This document shows, in pieces, positions 1 through 8,259 of a stretch of 12,463 nucleotides of DNA. The position numbers and the translations under genes are program-made. The stretch covers positions 1 through 12,463 of the forward strand of contig DAOMOP010000119.1 in the NCBI GenBank assembly GCA_035444405.1, given 5' to 3'. The notes below the pieces were generated by a model that worked only from the letters and a program-made list of their open reading frames with translations, had not been told where the DNA came from and searched no databases. The stretch's first letter is position 1. Each line of letters opens with the position of its first letter. Source of the DNA: DAOMOP01 sp035444405 (GTDB lineage: Bacteria > Pseudomonadota > Gammaproteobacteria > Burkholderiales > Rhodocyclaceae).

Positions 1-84
1 GAACGCGATCCGGGAGTACGAGGCGTATTTCACCCGCGCCGAGCCGTGGCGTCGGCGTGCGCGGGAGACGCTGCTGCGCAACCG
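1..84 (+). other. Non-ChpA end segment, possibly the 3' part of an unrelated plus-strand gene
   Basis: These bases fall where the second half of the ChpA receiver domain should be, but read antisense they give an Arg/Ser-rich stretch with no receiver features. On the plus strand, the frame starting at base 2 reads NAIREYEAYFTRAEPW and then an Arg-rich helix ending LLRNRGI. Its composition is protein-like and nearly all third positions are G or C. Beyond about base 90 this frame becomes Ser-rich antisense of the chpA receiver and stops at a TAG near 173. I do not recognise the family. It may be a fragment joined by rearrangement, insertion or misassembly. Confidence 0.4.
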
Positions 85-3000
85 CGGCATCTCGATGTCG
101 GTCAGGATCACGTCGGGGACCTCCTCGAGCAGCTGCTCGAGCGCGTCGCTGCCGTCCTTCGCGGTCACGACGCGATAGCCCTCGCGTTCGAGCAGGCGTC
201 CGGTGATCTTGCGTACGGTCAGCGAATCGTCGACCACCATCACCGTCGGCGGGCGGTCGGACGCATCGAACAGGTATTCGAGCGCGGTCTGGTCCGCCTC
301 GGGCGTGGTCGCGCCGGATGGCCGGCGGCTCGCGAGGGCGACCGGGTTCAGGATCAGCACGATCTGGCCGTCGCCGAGCACCGTCGCGCCCGAGATGCCG
401 ATGATGCGGGTGAGCTGCGGGCCGGCGTGCTTGACGACGATTTCCTGGTTGCCCTTCAGGGCGTCGACGTGCAGCGCCAGCGTCTGCGTGCCCGCGCGCA
501 GCAGCAGCAGCCAGTTGAAGCGCTGCAGCTCCGGGCGGCCGGCGTGCTCGCCGAGCAGTTCGGGCAGATAGTGGTACGGATAGTGCGCGCCCTGCCAGTC
601 GGTGCCGCCCGCAGCGCGGATCGCCTCGAGCGCGTCGCCCTTGAGCTCGAGCACCTGCGCGATCATGCTCGACGGCACGGCATGCGTGCGCGAGCCCGCC
701 TGCACCAGCAGCGCCTGCGTGACGGCCAGCGTCAGCGGCAGGTGGATGCGGAATTCGGTGCCCCGACCGCGCTCCGAGTGCACGTCGATGCGCCCGCCGA
801 CCGCAGCCGTCTCGGACTTGACCACGTCCATGCCGACGCCGCGCCCGGACAGCGTCGACAAGCTGGTCGCGGTGCTGAAGCCCGGCACGAAGATCAGCTG
901 GGTCAGGCGCCGCTCGTCGGCCGTCTCGTCGTCGCCGAGCAGGCCGTGGCTGCGCGCCCTGGCGGCGATCGCTTGGTGGTCGAGGCCGCCGCCATCGTCG
1001 GCGAGGCTGATCGCGATCTCGTTGCCTTCCTGGGCGAGCGACACGGTGATCTGGCCGATCGCGTCCTTGCCGGCGGCACGGCGCGCCTCGGCGGGCTCGA
1101 TGCCGTGCGCGACGGCGTTGCGCAGCAGGTGCTCGAGCGGCGCCGTGATGTGCTCGAGCACGCTGCGGTCGATCTCGGTGCGCCCGCCGCGCAGGTCGAG
1201 GTTCACGCGCTTGCCAAGCTCCTTGGCGCTCTGGCGCACGACGCGATGCAGGCGATCGGCGAGGCTGTCGAACGGCACCATGCGCACCTGCATCAGCGAC
1301 TGCTGCAGGTCGCGCGACAGCCGTGCCTGGCCGGCCAGCGCGAGCTCGGCACCGTCGAGGTTGCGCAGCAGGTTCTGCTGCACGGTCGTGACGTCGCCGA
1401 CGCTCTCGGCGAGCATGCGCGTGAGCTCCTGCAGCCGTGTGTAGCGGTCCATCTCGAGCGGATCGAAATCGGCGTGCTGCGACTCGGCCTGCGCGATGCG
1501 CGACTGCATCTGCAGCTCGGCCTGGAGCTCGACCTCGCGCAGCTGGTTGCGCAGGCGGATCACGTTCTCGGTCAGGTCGAGGAGCGAGCGGCGAACCGTG
1601 CGCAGCTCGCCCTCGATGCGGGTGCGGGCGATACCGATCTCGCCGGCGGTATTGACGAAGTGGTCGACCGTCTCGGCACGCACGCGCAGCGTCGCGACGC
1701 CGCCCGGGTCGGCGCTCGCCGCGACGGCGTCGGCCTGCTGTTCGTGGCCGGCGATCGCCTGCGCTGGCGGTGTCCCGTCCTCGGGCTGCTGTCTGCGCAG
1801 TGCCTCGATGTGGCGTTCGACGTCGTCGAGGCCGGCGATCAGCTCATCGAGCAGGGACGGCGATGTCGCGCCCGCATGCAGCGCCGATTCGAGCCGCGAC
1901 TCGAGCTGGTGTACGAGCTCGCCGAGCTGCATCGCGCCGGTCATGCGCGCGCTGCCCTTGAGCGTGTGGAGCAGTCGGGCGGTCGCGTGCGCGTGGCGCA
2001 GGACGTCGCCATCGGTCCGCCAGTCGCGCAGCGCCGCGTGCAGCGCACGCAACAGCTCGTGGCCCTCGTCGAGGAACAGTGGCAGGAGCTGTCGATCGAT
2101 ATCGTCATGCACCGGGGCCGACGCCTGCACGACGGCCGCGGCGGCGTCGGATGTGGTGGCGATCGCCGGCGCCTCGGCGGCGGGCGACGAAAGTGCCGGC
2201 CGCGCGGGCGGCGCAGCGCCGGCCTGGCCGATGTGGGCGAGCTGTTCCTCGAGCTCGGGCACGGCCATCGGCAGCTTGCCGTGGGCGACCTCGCCGAGCA
2301 TCGCATCCATCGTCACGATGCTGTGGCACAGCAGCTCGCCCTGATCGGCGCTCGGCGCCACACCGGCACGCCCGACGCGTTCGAGCGCATGCTCGAGCGC
2401 GCGCGCAAGCCCTTGCAGGGCCAGCACGCCCGCCGTGCCGGAGATGCCCGCCAGGGTATGCGCGGTGCGTACCGCCGTCTGCGCCGGCACGAACATCGGG
2501 TTGCGCTGCAGATGGCCGAGTTCCTCGCGCAGGTCGCCGATGTGCTCGCGCGCCTCGTTCAGGAACAGCTCGAGCAGGGCGCGCGAGATGTCGCGGTCAC
2601 CGAGCCGTATCGGCATCGTCGCGTCATCGCCGGCGACCGCCTCGTCGGCTGCAGATTCGTCGACCGCCCACGGCTCGGCCGCCGCGTGGTCTTCGCGGCT
2701 GCGCCCGTCGGCGCGAGCCGCGACCAGGTCCGCGGAGACATCGTGCGGCGCCGATGCGAGATCGTCGGGTGCGTCGTCGGCAAGCTCGATGTCCTCGAGC
2801 GTGATCTCGTCGGGCAGCACGTCGAGCTCGTCGAGCATCTCGGTGACCGTGCGGCGTCCGATCAGGCTTTCCAGGAACGTGTCGAGCGCCTCGCCGGAGA
2901 TCTCCACGTCGTCGGCGCGAATCTCTTCCGGCGCCGATTCGGCCGGCGCCTCTGCCTGCGTGTCGGGCGCGCAGGCGGTTGCGGTCGTGTCGGCGGGCGC

Positions 3001-5484
3001 GACCGATGCCTTGGCCGGAGAGCGCTGCCCGGCCGCGGCGCCCGTGTCCGCCGTGTCGGACTCGCGCAGCGCCTCGGCGGCGGCGACGAGCGCCGCGACG
3101 TCGCGTCCGTGATCGCCCCCGTCCTCGATCTGCCGCACCCACGCGTCGAACTCGCGGTGCGCGGTCTCGAGCAGGGCCTGCAGCGTCGGTGACGGCGTCC
3201 AGTCGAGCTGCAGCCAGCGGTTGAGCGTCTGCTCGACGCTCCATGCCGCCTCCCCCAGCTCTGTCAGTCCGACCATGCGCCCGCTGCCCTTCAGGGTGTG
3301 AAAGCCGCGGCGGATCGCGGTCAGTGACGAGGAATCGTCGCGGCTGGCGAGCAGTCGCGGCAGCTCGGCGGCGATGGTGCCGAGAACCTCGTGCGCTTCC
3401 TCGATGAAGATCGCCAGAAGCTCCTCGTCGGCCGCGGTGTCCCCGGTCGCGATGTCGCTTGTGGATCGGGCTGGCGGCAGGGCAGCGGGAGCGATCGACG
3501 CGGCCGGTGGTGCGGCCGTCTCGTCGCCGGCGTCCTGCAACCGAGCTTCGTCAGGCGTGCCGGCCTGCGACGGCGGTCGATCCGCGGCTTGGGGTGAATT
3601 TGCCCGCTCGGCGTGAGTCGGTTCCGGCGTCACGAAGGCGAGCAGATCGAAGCCGTCGTGGAGCGCGTCCGACGCCGTGGCGGGTGTCGGCGCGTCTGGC
3701 GACGGGCCGCTGTTCGCCGCGGCCACCGGCGTGGTGTCGCGCAGCGACGGTTGCTCATCGACGCTGCCGTCGGACTGGGAGGCCGGCTCCGCAGCGGGCC
3801 CGGCCTGTGCGTCGCCGTCGCCGGCGATGGCAAGGAAATGCCCGATGTCGGCCGGGCCGTGCTGCAGTGCTTCGATGTAGAAGCCCAGTGCCGACAGCCG
3901 CCGCGCGAGCGCTTCGAACTCGGCCGGGCCGGACGAGTCGCCGGCGGCGAGGCTTGCGACGGTTTGCGCGGCGCGACGAACGAGCGCGATGGCCGATGCG
4001 TCGCCGACCAGTGCGAGCGCGCCTTCGATCTGCTTCAGGGGTGCGGCGAGTCCGGCCAGCGGGGCACGCTTGGCCTGGTTGCGGAAGAAGTCGTCCAGCG
4101 CCTGCTCGATCTGTGCGAGATTGGCGAGCATCTCGCGCGCGACCTGCATGCGTGCCGTGTTCTCGTGCGCCCGTCGGGCCGCCTCGACCGCCGGCGACGG
4201 CGCGGGGGGCGGCACCGTCTCGCCGCGCTGCAGCGAGTCGAGCCGTGCCAGCGTGTGCGCGACCTGCTCGGCGAAGTGGCCTTCGGGAGCGCGGCGCTCG
4301 AGCGCGACATCGGCGAGCAGCAGGGCGGTGGCGACCTCGATCGCGAGCGGCGGCTCGAGCTGCAGCGGATCCTTGCGCAGCCAGCGCACAAAGCCTGCGA
4401 GGCCGTCGAGCAGCCGCTCGAGCGCCGGGCGGGCGAGCGCGGCCGAACGATCGCGAAGCGCCGACAGGTGCGCCTCGAAGCGCGGCAGTGCCACCGCTTG
4501 GCCGGCACAGAATGCGTCCCACTGCTCCTTGGCCGCGGCGAGCTCGCCGCCGAGCGCGTCGAGCAGTGGTGCCAGCGGCAGCTCGGAGACCGCGGCGCCC
4601 GGTTCGGGCAGCAGGCTCGCAAGCTGCCAGTTGTCATGGACTGCACGCTGGCGTTCGGTGCGCGCGGGCGCCCGGGCGATCCAGTACAGCAGCTCGCGCA
4701 TCAGCCGTTCGGGCACCGTGTGGCCGTTCTCGCAGAGCTGTTTGAGCTCCTTGTCGAGCATCGCGCACACCTGCCGAAGCTGAGGGTCGGCGGGCAGATC
4801 GCCGTGTGCGAGGGTATCGAAGAAGGCCTGCGCGGCCCACCACAGCGCCGCCGGCTCCGGGTGCGCCTGCAGGGCTTCGAGTCCGTCGGCCGCTTCGCGC
4901 ATCGTTGCCGGGCCGGCGGCGTCGGCCGGCTGGCGCAGCCATTGCAGAAGTCCGCGCTGGAACTGCGCGCGCAGTGCGCGCAGCCGCTGCTGCCAGGCCT
5001 CGCCGGTCGGCGGTGCACCCGCAGCGGTGCGACGTGGCGGACGGCGTGCGAGGTCCGGGTAGAACAATTCGGCCGGCGACGGGGCGGCGCCGCCGCCCGC
5101 GGCAGCGAGCTCGCCGTACAGCTTGAACAGGCGCAGCGGCTGGTCGGGTGTCCCCCCGACGAGCTCCTCGAGATAGTTCGCAATCGCCGCCAGCGTGCGG
5201 TTGGCGATGTCGAGAATGCCGTCGTCCGGCCGGCGTTCGTCAGCGGCCAGGTCGCCGAGCAGCTGGTCGAGCGAGGTCGCAATGCGGCTCAGCCCGTCCA
5301 GACCGACGATGGACAGCGCGCCGCAGGCCTGATGCACGTGGGTCTGCGCGAAACGCAGCTGCGACACGGCATCCTCGGCGCCGGCGGCGCCGGAGAGCGA
5401 TTCGGCCGCCCTCGCGAGCGCCTGGTCGATCTCGCCCCTGACCCAGTTGAGCGGGCCGAGATCCGGTATGGCGGTGCGCGCCAT
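1..5484 (-). CDS. chpA: ChpA/PilL-type hybrid sensor histidine kinase of the Pil-Chp system (3' end missing or disrupted)
   Basis: CheA-like kinase that takes signals from PilJ through PilI and phosphorylates PilG and PilH to control type IV pili; cytoplasmic. Numbering from the ATG at 5484: a PilL-type N-terminus (LNWVRGEI near 12; THVHQACGAL with His51), a long helical region, an acidic Pro/Ala linker, then three phosphotransfer domains with His729 (HTLKGSGRM), His1009 (HTLAG, Lys replaced by Ala) and His1173 (HTLKGSARM). A CheA dimerisation helix pair follows, then the ATPase (N-box Asn1456, DDGGG 1496-1500, GRGVGMD 1547-1553), a CheW-like domain (about 1572-1715) and a receiver with Asp1752/1753 and phosphoacceptor Asp1796. 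Receiver similarity stops after IEMPR (residue 1801, base 82); the frame stays open to base 1 but encodes unrelated residues. I chose 5484 because AGGAAAAGG precedes it closely; an in-frame ATG at 5502 is the alternative. It begins 26 bases after pilJ. Confidence 0.93.
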   Translation of the reverse strand, partial: MARTAIPDLGPLNWVRGEIDQALARAAESLSGAAGAEDAVSQLRFAQTHVHQACGALSIVGLDGLSRIATSLDQLLGDLAADERRPDDGILDIANRTLAAIANYLEELVGGTPDQPLRLFKLYGELAAAGGGAAPSPAELFYPDLARRPPRRTAAGAPPTGEAWQQRLRALRAQFQRGLLQWLRQPADAAGPATMREAADGLEALQAHPEPAALWWAAQAFFDTLAHGDLPADPQLRQVCAMLDKELKQLCENGHTVPERLMRELLYWIARAPARTERQRAVHDNWQLASLLPEPGAAVSELPLAPLLDALGGELAAAKEQWDAFCAGQAVALPRFEAHLSALRDRSAALARPALERLLDGLAGFVRWLRKDPLQLEPPLAIEVATALLLADVALERRAPEGHFAEQVAHTLARLDSLQRGETVPPPAPSPAVEAARRAHENTARMQVAREMLANLAQIEQALDDFFRNQAKRAPLAGLAAPLKQIEGALALVGDASAIALVRRAAQTVASLAAGDSSGPAEFEALARRLSALGFYIEALQHGPADIGHFLAIAGDGDAQAGPAAEPASQSDGSVDEQPSLRDTTPVAAANSGPSPDAPTPATASDALHDGFDLLAFVTPEPTHAERANSPQAADRPPSQAGTPDEARLQDAGDETAAPPAASIAPAALPPARSTSDIATGDTAADEELLAIFIEEAHEVLGTIAAELPRLLASRDDSSSLTAIRRGFHTLKGSGRMVGLTELGEAAWSVEQTLNRWLQLDWTPSPTLQALLETAHREFDAWVRQIEDGGDHGRDVAALVAAAEALRESDTADTGAAAGQRSPAKASVAPADTTATACAPDTQAEAPAESAPEEIRADDVEISGEALDTFLESLIGRRTVTEMLDELDVLPDEITLEDIELADDAPDDLASAPHDVSADLVAARADGRSREDHAAAEPWAVDESAADEAVAGDDATMPIRLGDRDISRALLELFLNEAREHIGDLREELGHLQRNPMFVPAQTAVRTAHTLAGISGTAGVLALQGLARALEHALERVGRAGVAPSADQGELLCHSIVTMDAMLGEVAHGKLPMAVPELEEQLAHIGQAGAAPPARPALSSPAAEAPAIATTSDAAAAVVQASAPVHDDIDRQLLPLFLDEGHELLRALHAALRDWRTDGDVLRHAHATARLLHTLKGSARMTGAMQLGELVHQLESRLESALHAGATSPSLLDELIAGLDDVERHIEALRRQQPEDGTPPAQAIAGHEQQADAVAASADPGGVATLRVRAETVDHFVNTAGEIGIARTRIEGELRTVRRSLLDLTENVIRLRNQLREVELQAELQMQSRIAQAESQHADFDPLEMDRYTRLQELTRMLAESVGDVTTVQQNLLRNLDGAELALAGQARLSRDLQQSLMQVRMVPFDSLADRLHRVVRQSAKELGKRVNLDLRGGRTEIDRSVLEHITAPLEHLLRNAVAHGIEPAEARRAAGKDAIGQITVSLAQEGNEIAISLADDGGGLDHQAIAARARSHGLLGDDETADERRLTQLIFVPGFSTATSLSTLSGRGVGMDVVKSETAAVGGRIDVHSERGRGTEFRIHLPLTLAVTQALLVQAGSRTHAVPSSMIAQVLELKGDALEAIRAAGGTDWQGAHYPYHYLPELLGEHAGRPELQRFNWLLLLRAGTQTLALHVDALKGNQEIVVKHAGPQLTRIIGISGATVLGDGQIVLILNPVALASRRPSGATTPEADQTALEYLFDASDRPPTVMVVDDSLTVRKITGRLLEREGYRVVTAKDGSDALEQLLEEVPDVILTDIEMPRLRSSVSRARRRHGSARVKYASYSRIAF

Positions 5485-5510
5485 GGACGCCTTTTCCTGC
5501 ATGACAGCCG

Positions 5511-6875
5511 TCACACCTTGAAGCCGGAGACCGAGCCCTTCAGCTCGACGGCGAGATCGGCGAGCTGGCCGATCGACACCGCGGTCTGCTGGGTGCCACG
5601 CCGTGTCTGCTCGGTGATCGCGAGGATGTCCTTCATCGTCTCGGCGACGCGACTGGCGGTGGCCGCCTGCTGCTGCGTGTCGGCGGAGATCTGCTCGATC
5701 AGCTGCGCCGTCTCGGCCGACACCGTACCGATTTCGGCGAGTGCCTGGCCGGCGGCGTCGGAGAGCTGCGCGCCGTCGACGACGTCGCGCGTGGCGGTCT
5801 CCATCGCCGCGACGGCGTCCTTGGTGTCGGTCTGGATGGTCTTGACGATCGCCGCGATCTGCTTGGTCGCTTCGGCCGAGCGTTCGGCGAGACGCTGCAC
5901 TTCCTCGGCGACGACGGTGAAGCCGCGGCCCGCTTCGCCCGCCGAGGCGGCCTGGATCGCCGCGTTGAGCGCGAGCACATTGGTCTGCTCGGTGATGTCG
6001 GAGATCAGCTCGACGATCTCGCCGATCTCCTGTGAGGATTCGCCCAGGCGCTTGATGCGCTTGGAGGTCTCCTGGATTTGCTCGCGGATGCCGTGCATGC
6101 CCTTGATGGTGTTTTCGACCGCGTCGGTCCCCTGGCGGGCGGCATCGCGCGAGTGTCTGGCGACGCGCGCCGATTGCAGGGCGCGGGCCGAAGACTCGGT
6201 CATCAAGGCGGCCATGCGCTGGACGGTCGCGCCGGCTTCCTCGATCTCGCGCGTCTGGCGCTCACTGGCGGTGAGCAGCTCGCTGGACGTCCGCTGCGCC
6301 GACTCGGTCGCGGCGGTCACCCGGCCGGCCGCGTCGTTGATGCGGCGCACCAGCACGGACAGCTCTTCGACCGTGTAGTTGACCGAATCGGCGATCGCGC
6401 CGGTGATGTCCTCGGTGACGGTCGCGCGCGTGGTGAGATCGCCGTCGGCAAGATCGCCCATCTCGTTCATCAGCCGCAGGATGGCCTGCTGCGCCTGGTT
6501 GCGCTCGTGCTCGGCGGCCTCGCGCTGGCGCTCGAGCTCGGCGCGCCGGCGGGCGAGATCCTCGCTGTAGGTGCGCGCGATCAGCCGCAGCACGAGCAGG
6601 CTCAGCAGGGCCGTGCCGGCCGCGGCGAGCAGCGTCGTGTCGGCCGACTGCAGCCCCTCGTAGACCAGTACGCCGCCGGTCACCAGCACCAGCAGCACGA
6701 AGATCGCGACGAGCGTCCGTACGCGCTTCGACACGGCCTGCGGGTCGGGTGCCGCGGCGGACGGGGTGCTCGCGCGCGGCGGTGCGTCCGACTCGAGAAT
6801 CGTCGCATCGGCGGCCCGTTCGACCACCGAGTGCTTCTTGTCGGCGAGGGAAAGTCCGGAAAGCTTGAATGTCAT
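5511..6875 (-). CDS. pilJ: PilJ-type methyl-accepting chemotaxis protein lacking a periplasmic sensor domain
   Basis: Membrane receptor of the Pil-Chp pathway, expected to form arrays with PilI and ChpA and regulate the kinase. The 454 residues comprise a polar cytoplasmic N-terminus (1-50), TM1 (about 53-72), a loop of about eight residues (73-80), TM2 (81-99), a helical linker, a HAMP-like stretch typical of PilJ (about 135-180, with GDLTTRATVTEDITGAIADS), and a long coiled-coil signalling domain. The hairpin tip that contacts CheW and CheA is at about 296-333 (EQTNVLALNAAIQAASAGEAGRGF). Characterised PilJ proteins are about 680 residues with two PilJ-N domains between the helices; here that region is absent, while the cytoplasmic half is intact. 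A GGAG lies eight bases before the ATG. The neighbours pilI and chpA support the name; orthology is inferred from these and the HAMP sequence. Confidence 0.9.
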   Translation of the reverse strand: MTFKLSGLSLADKKHSVVERAADATILESDAPPRASTPSAAAPDPQAVSKRVRTLVAIFVLLVLVTGGVLVYEGLQSADTTLLAAAGTALLSLLVLRLIARTYSEDLARRRAELERQREAAEHERNQAQQAILRLMNEMGDLADGDLTTRATVTEDITGAIADSVNYTVEELSVLVRRINDAAGRVTAATESAQRTSSELLTASERQTREIEEAGATVQRMAALMTESSARALQSARVARHSRDAARQGTDAVENTIKGMHGIREQIQETSKRIKRLGESSQEIGEIVELISDITEQTNVLALNAAIQAASAGEAGRGFTVVAEEVQRLAERSAEATKQIAAIVKTIQTDTKDAVAAMETATRDVVDGAQLSDAAGQALAEIGTVSAETAQLIEQISADTQQQAATASRVAETMKDILAITEQTRRGTQQTAVSIGQLADLAVELKGSVSGFKV

Positions 6876-6927
6876 GTTGCGTGCTCCGCCGCAGTATGCG
6901 TTGTTCCGAGTCCGTCGCGGGCGGCCG

Positions 6928-7446
6928 TCAAGGCTCGCTGCTGCCGGCTTCGAGAAAATTCCGATGGTTGATCAGCGCGGCTACGTCCAGATGCAGCCAG
7001 ACCCGCTGCTGCACGTCGCGGAAACGGCCCGCAACCCAGGGGCGCTGGTCGGGCGGCCCGTCGTCGGCATCGAATTCGTCGGGACTGCGCAATCCGGTCG
7101 TGCGCGAGAACAGCAGCGCGCTGTTCGTGCCGTGACGCGCGTGCAGCAGCAGCAGCCGCGCGAACCCCGCCGGCGTGACCGGGCTGCCGTTGTGGAAGAC
7201 GGAAAAATCGACCACGCCGTAGAGCGTGCCGCGCACGTTGGCGATGCCGCGGAACCAGCCGCGCGTCAGCGGCACCGGCGCCAGTGCCGGCACCGGAAGG
7301 ATCTCCCCGGTGTCGGTCAGGTCGACCAGCCAGTGCTCGTGGACCGCTTCGACGGCGAGCAGCGTACGGCGGTCCGTGTCGTGCGCCTCGGCAAGACGCC
7401 GGACGAGATTCTCCTGGAACTCGCGCAGGCTGACGCGTCGGGACAT
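6928..7446 (-). CDS. pilI: PilI, CheW-like adaptor of the Pil-Chp system
   Basis: Scaffold protein expected to couple the PilJ receptor tip to the ChpA kinase; cytoplasmic. The 172 residues form a single CheW-like domain. The most telling stretch is RGIANVRGTLYGVVDF (66-81), the conserved CheW strand-turn-strand that binds receptor and kinase, preceded by a proline-rich ILPVPALAPVPLTRGW segment usual in PilI. The length is close to known PilI proteins (about 175 residues). The ATG is four bases after the pilH stop and has only a weak ribosome site (GAAG within the pilH stop region), so translational coupling to pilH is likely. Position between pilH and pilJ matches the canonical operon order. 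Confidence 0.92.
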   Translation of the reverse strand: MSRRVSLREFQENLVRRLAEAHDTDRRTLLAVEAVHEHWLVDLTDTGEILPVPALAPVPLTRGWFRGIANVRGTLYGVVDFSVFHNGSPVTPAGFARLLLLHARHGTNSALLFSRTTGLRSPDEFDADDGPPDQRPWVAGRFRDVQQRVWLHLDVAALINHRNFLEAGSSEP

Positions 7447-7450
7447 CGCT

Positions 7451-7816
7451 TCAGCCCAGCGCCGCGATGCGCGCGAGCAGCGCGCGGTGATCGATCGGTT
7501 TGACCAGGTAGTCGAACGCGCCCTGGCGCATGCCCCAGATGCGGTCGGTCTCCTGACCCTTGCTCGTGCACATGATGATCGGGATGGCGCGGGTGGATTC
7601 GTGGCGCGAGATCGTGCGTGTCGCCTGGTAGCCGTTCATGCCCGGCATCACGACGTCCATCAGGATCAGGTCGGGCTGCTCGCTGCGGCTCTTGGTGATG
7701 GCGTCCTCGCCGTTCTCGGCGGTGACCACGCGATAGCCGTGACTGGTCAGCACCTCGGTCATCGCGAAGCGCTCGGTCGGAGAGTCGTCAACCACGAGAA
7801 TCGTCTTGATCGGCAT
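7451..7816 (-). CDS. pilH: PilH, single-domain response regulator of twitching motility
   Basis: A stand-alone receiver domain of 121 residues with no output domain, expected to be phosphorylated by ChpA. In characterised systems PilH counteracts or balances PilG. All receiver residues are visible: the acidic pair Asp10/Asp11 (LVVDDSPTER), phosphoacceptor Asp54 (LILMDVVMPGMNGYQ), Thr84 (IIMCTSKGQ) and Lys106 (YLVKPID). The DDSPTE signature and the MPGMNG loop distinguish PilH from PilG. A GGAG lies about ten bases before the ATG. It starts 23 bases after pilG and ends four bases before pilI. Confidence 0.95.
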   Translation of the reverse strand: MPIKTILVVDDSPTERFAMTEVLTSHGYRVVTAENGEDAITKSRSEQPDLILMDVVMPGMNGYQATRTISRHESTRAIPIIMCTSKGQETDRIWGMRQGAFDYLVKPIDHRALLARIAALG

Positions 7817-7839
7817 TGCACAGAGGCTCCGGTGCGCGT

Positions 7840-8223
7840 TCAGTCGGTATTAGCGGCGTGATGGGCGACGGCCTTTAGCAGGCTGTCCTTGGTGAAGGGT
7901 TTGGTCAGGTATTCGTCCGAGCCGGCCATGCGTCCGCGGGCGCGGTCGAACAGGCCGTCCCTGGACGACAGCATGATGACCGGAGTCGATGCCAGGCGCG
8001 CGTTCTTCTTGATCAGCGCGCAGGTCTGATAGCCGTCCAGGCGTGGCATCATGATGTCAACGAAGATCACGTCGGGTTCGTGGTCGGTGATCTTGGACAG
8101 GGCATCGAAACCGTCTTCGGCCAGCACCACCTCGCAGCCGGCCTGGCGCAGGAAGATCTCGGCGCTGCGGCGAATCGTGTTGCTGTCGTCGATGACCATC
8201 ACCTTGAGTCCGGTCAGGTCCAT
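7840..8223 (-). CDS. pilG: PilG, single-domain response regulator of the Pil-Chp system
   Basis: A CheY-like receiver of 127 residues that, in characterised systems, receives phosphate from ChpA and promotes pilus extension and cAMP signalling. Receiver residues: Asp12/Asp13 in VMVIDDSNTIRRSAE, phosphoacceptor Asp56 in VIFVDIMMPRLDGYQ, Ser86 in IMLSSRDGLFD, and Lys108 in YLTKPFTKDSLL. The IDDSNTIRRSAE start and LSSRDGLFD segment are characteristic of PilG. A GAGG lies nine bases before the ATG. It sits 36 bases downstream of the rubredoxin gene on the same strand, so it is probably cotranscribed with it. Confidence 0.95.
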   Translation of the reverse strand: MDLTGLKVMVIDDSNTIRRSAEIFLRQAGCEVVLAEDGFDALSKITDHEPDVIFVDIMMPRLDGYQTCALIKKNARLASTPVIMLSSRDGLFDRARGRMAGSDEYLTKPFTKDSLLKAVAHHAANTD

Positions 8224-8259
8224 CGTGTCAGTCCTCGGGGTGTCGCGCGCGGGGCGCCA

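Noticed and set aside
1..84. Insertion sequence end in chpA
   Set aside because: No terminal inverted repeat, target duplication or transposase motif can be seen in the few bases available, so I report only a junction of unknown cause.
46..3192. Long plus-strand open frame of over 1000 codons
   Set aside because: It is the codon-for-codon antisense of chpA. The product is rich in Arg, His, Gln and Ala with no recognisable domains, as expected opposite a GC-rich gene, while the minus strand shows full kinase motifs.
3613..6378. Second long plus-strand open frame of over 900 codons
   Set aside because: Antisense of chpA and then pilJ. It crosses the gap between two real genes and its composition changes at that gap, so it is a shadow frame.
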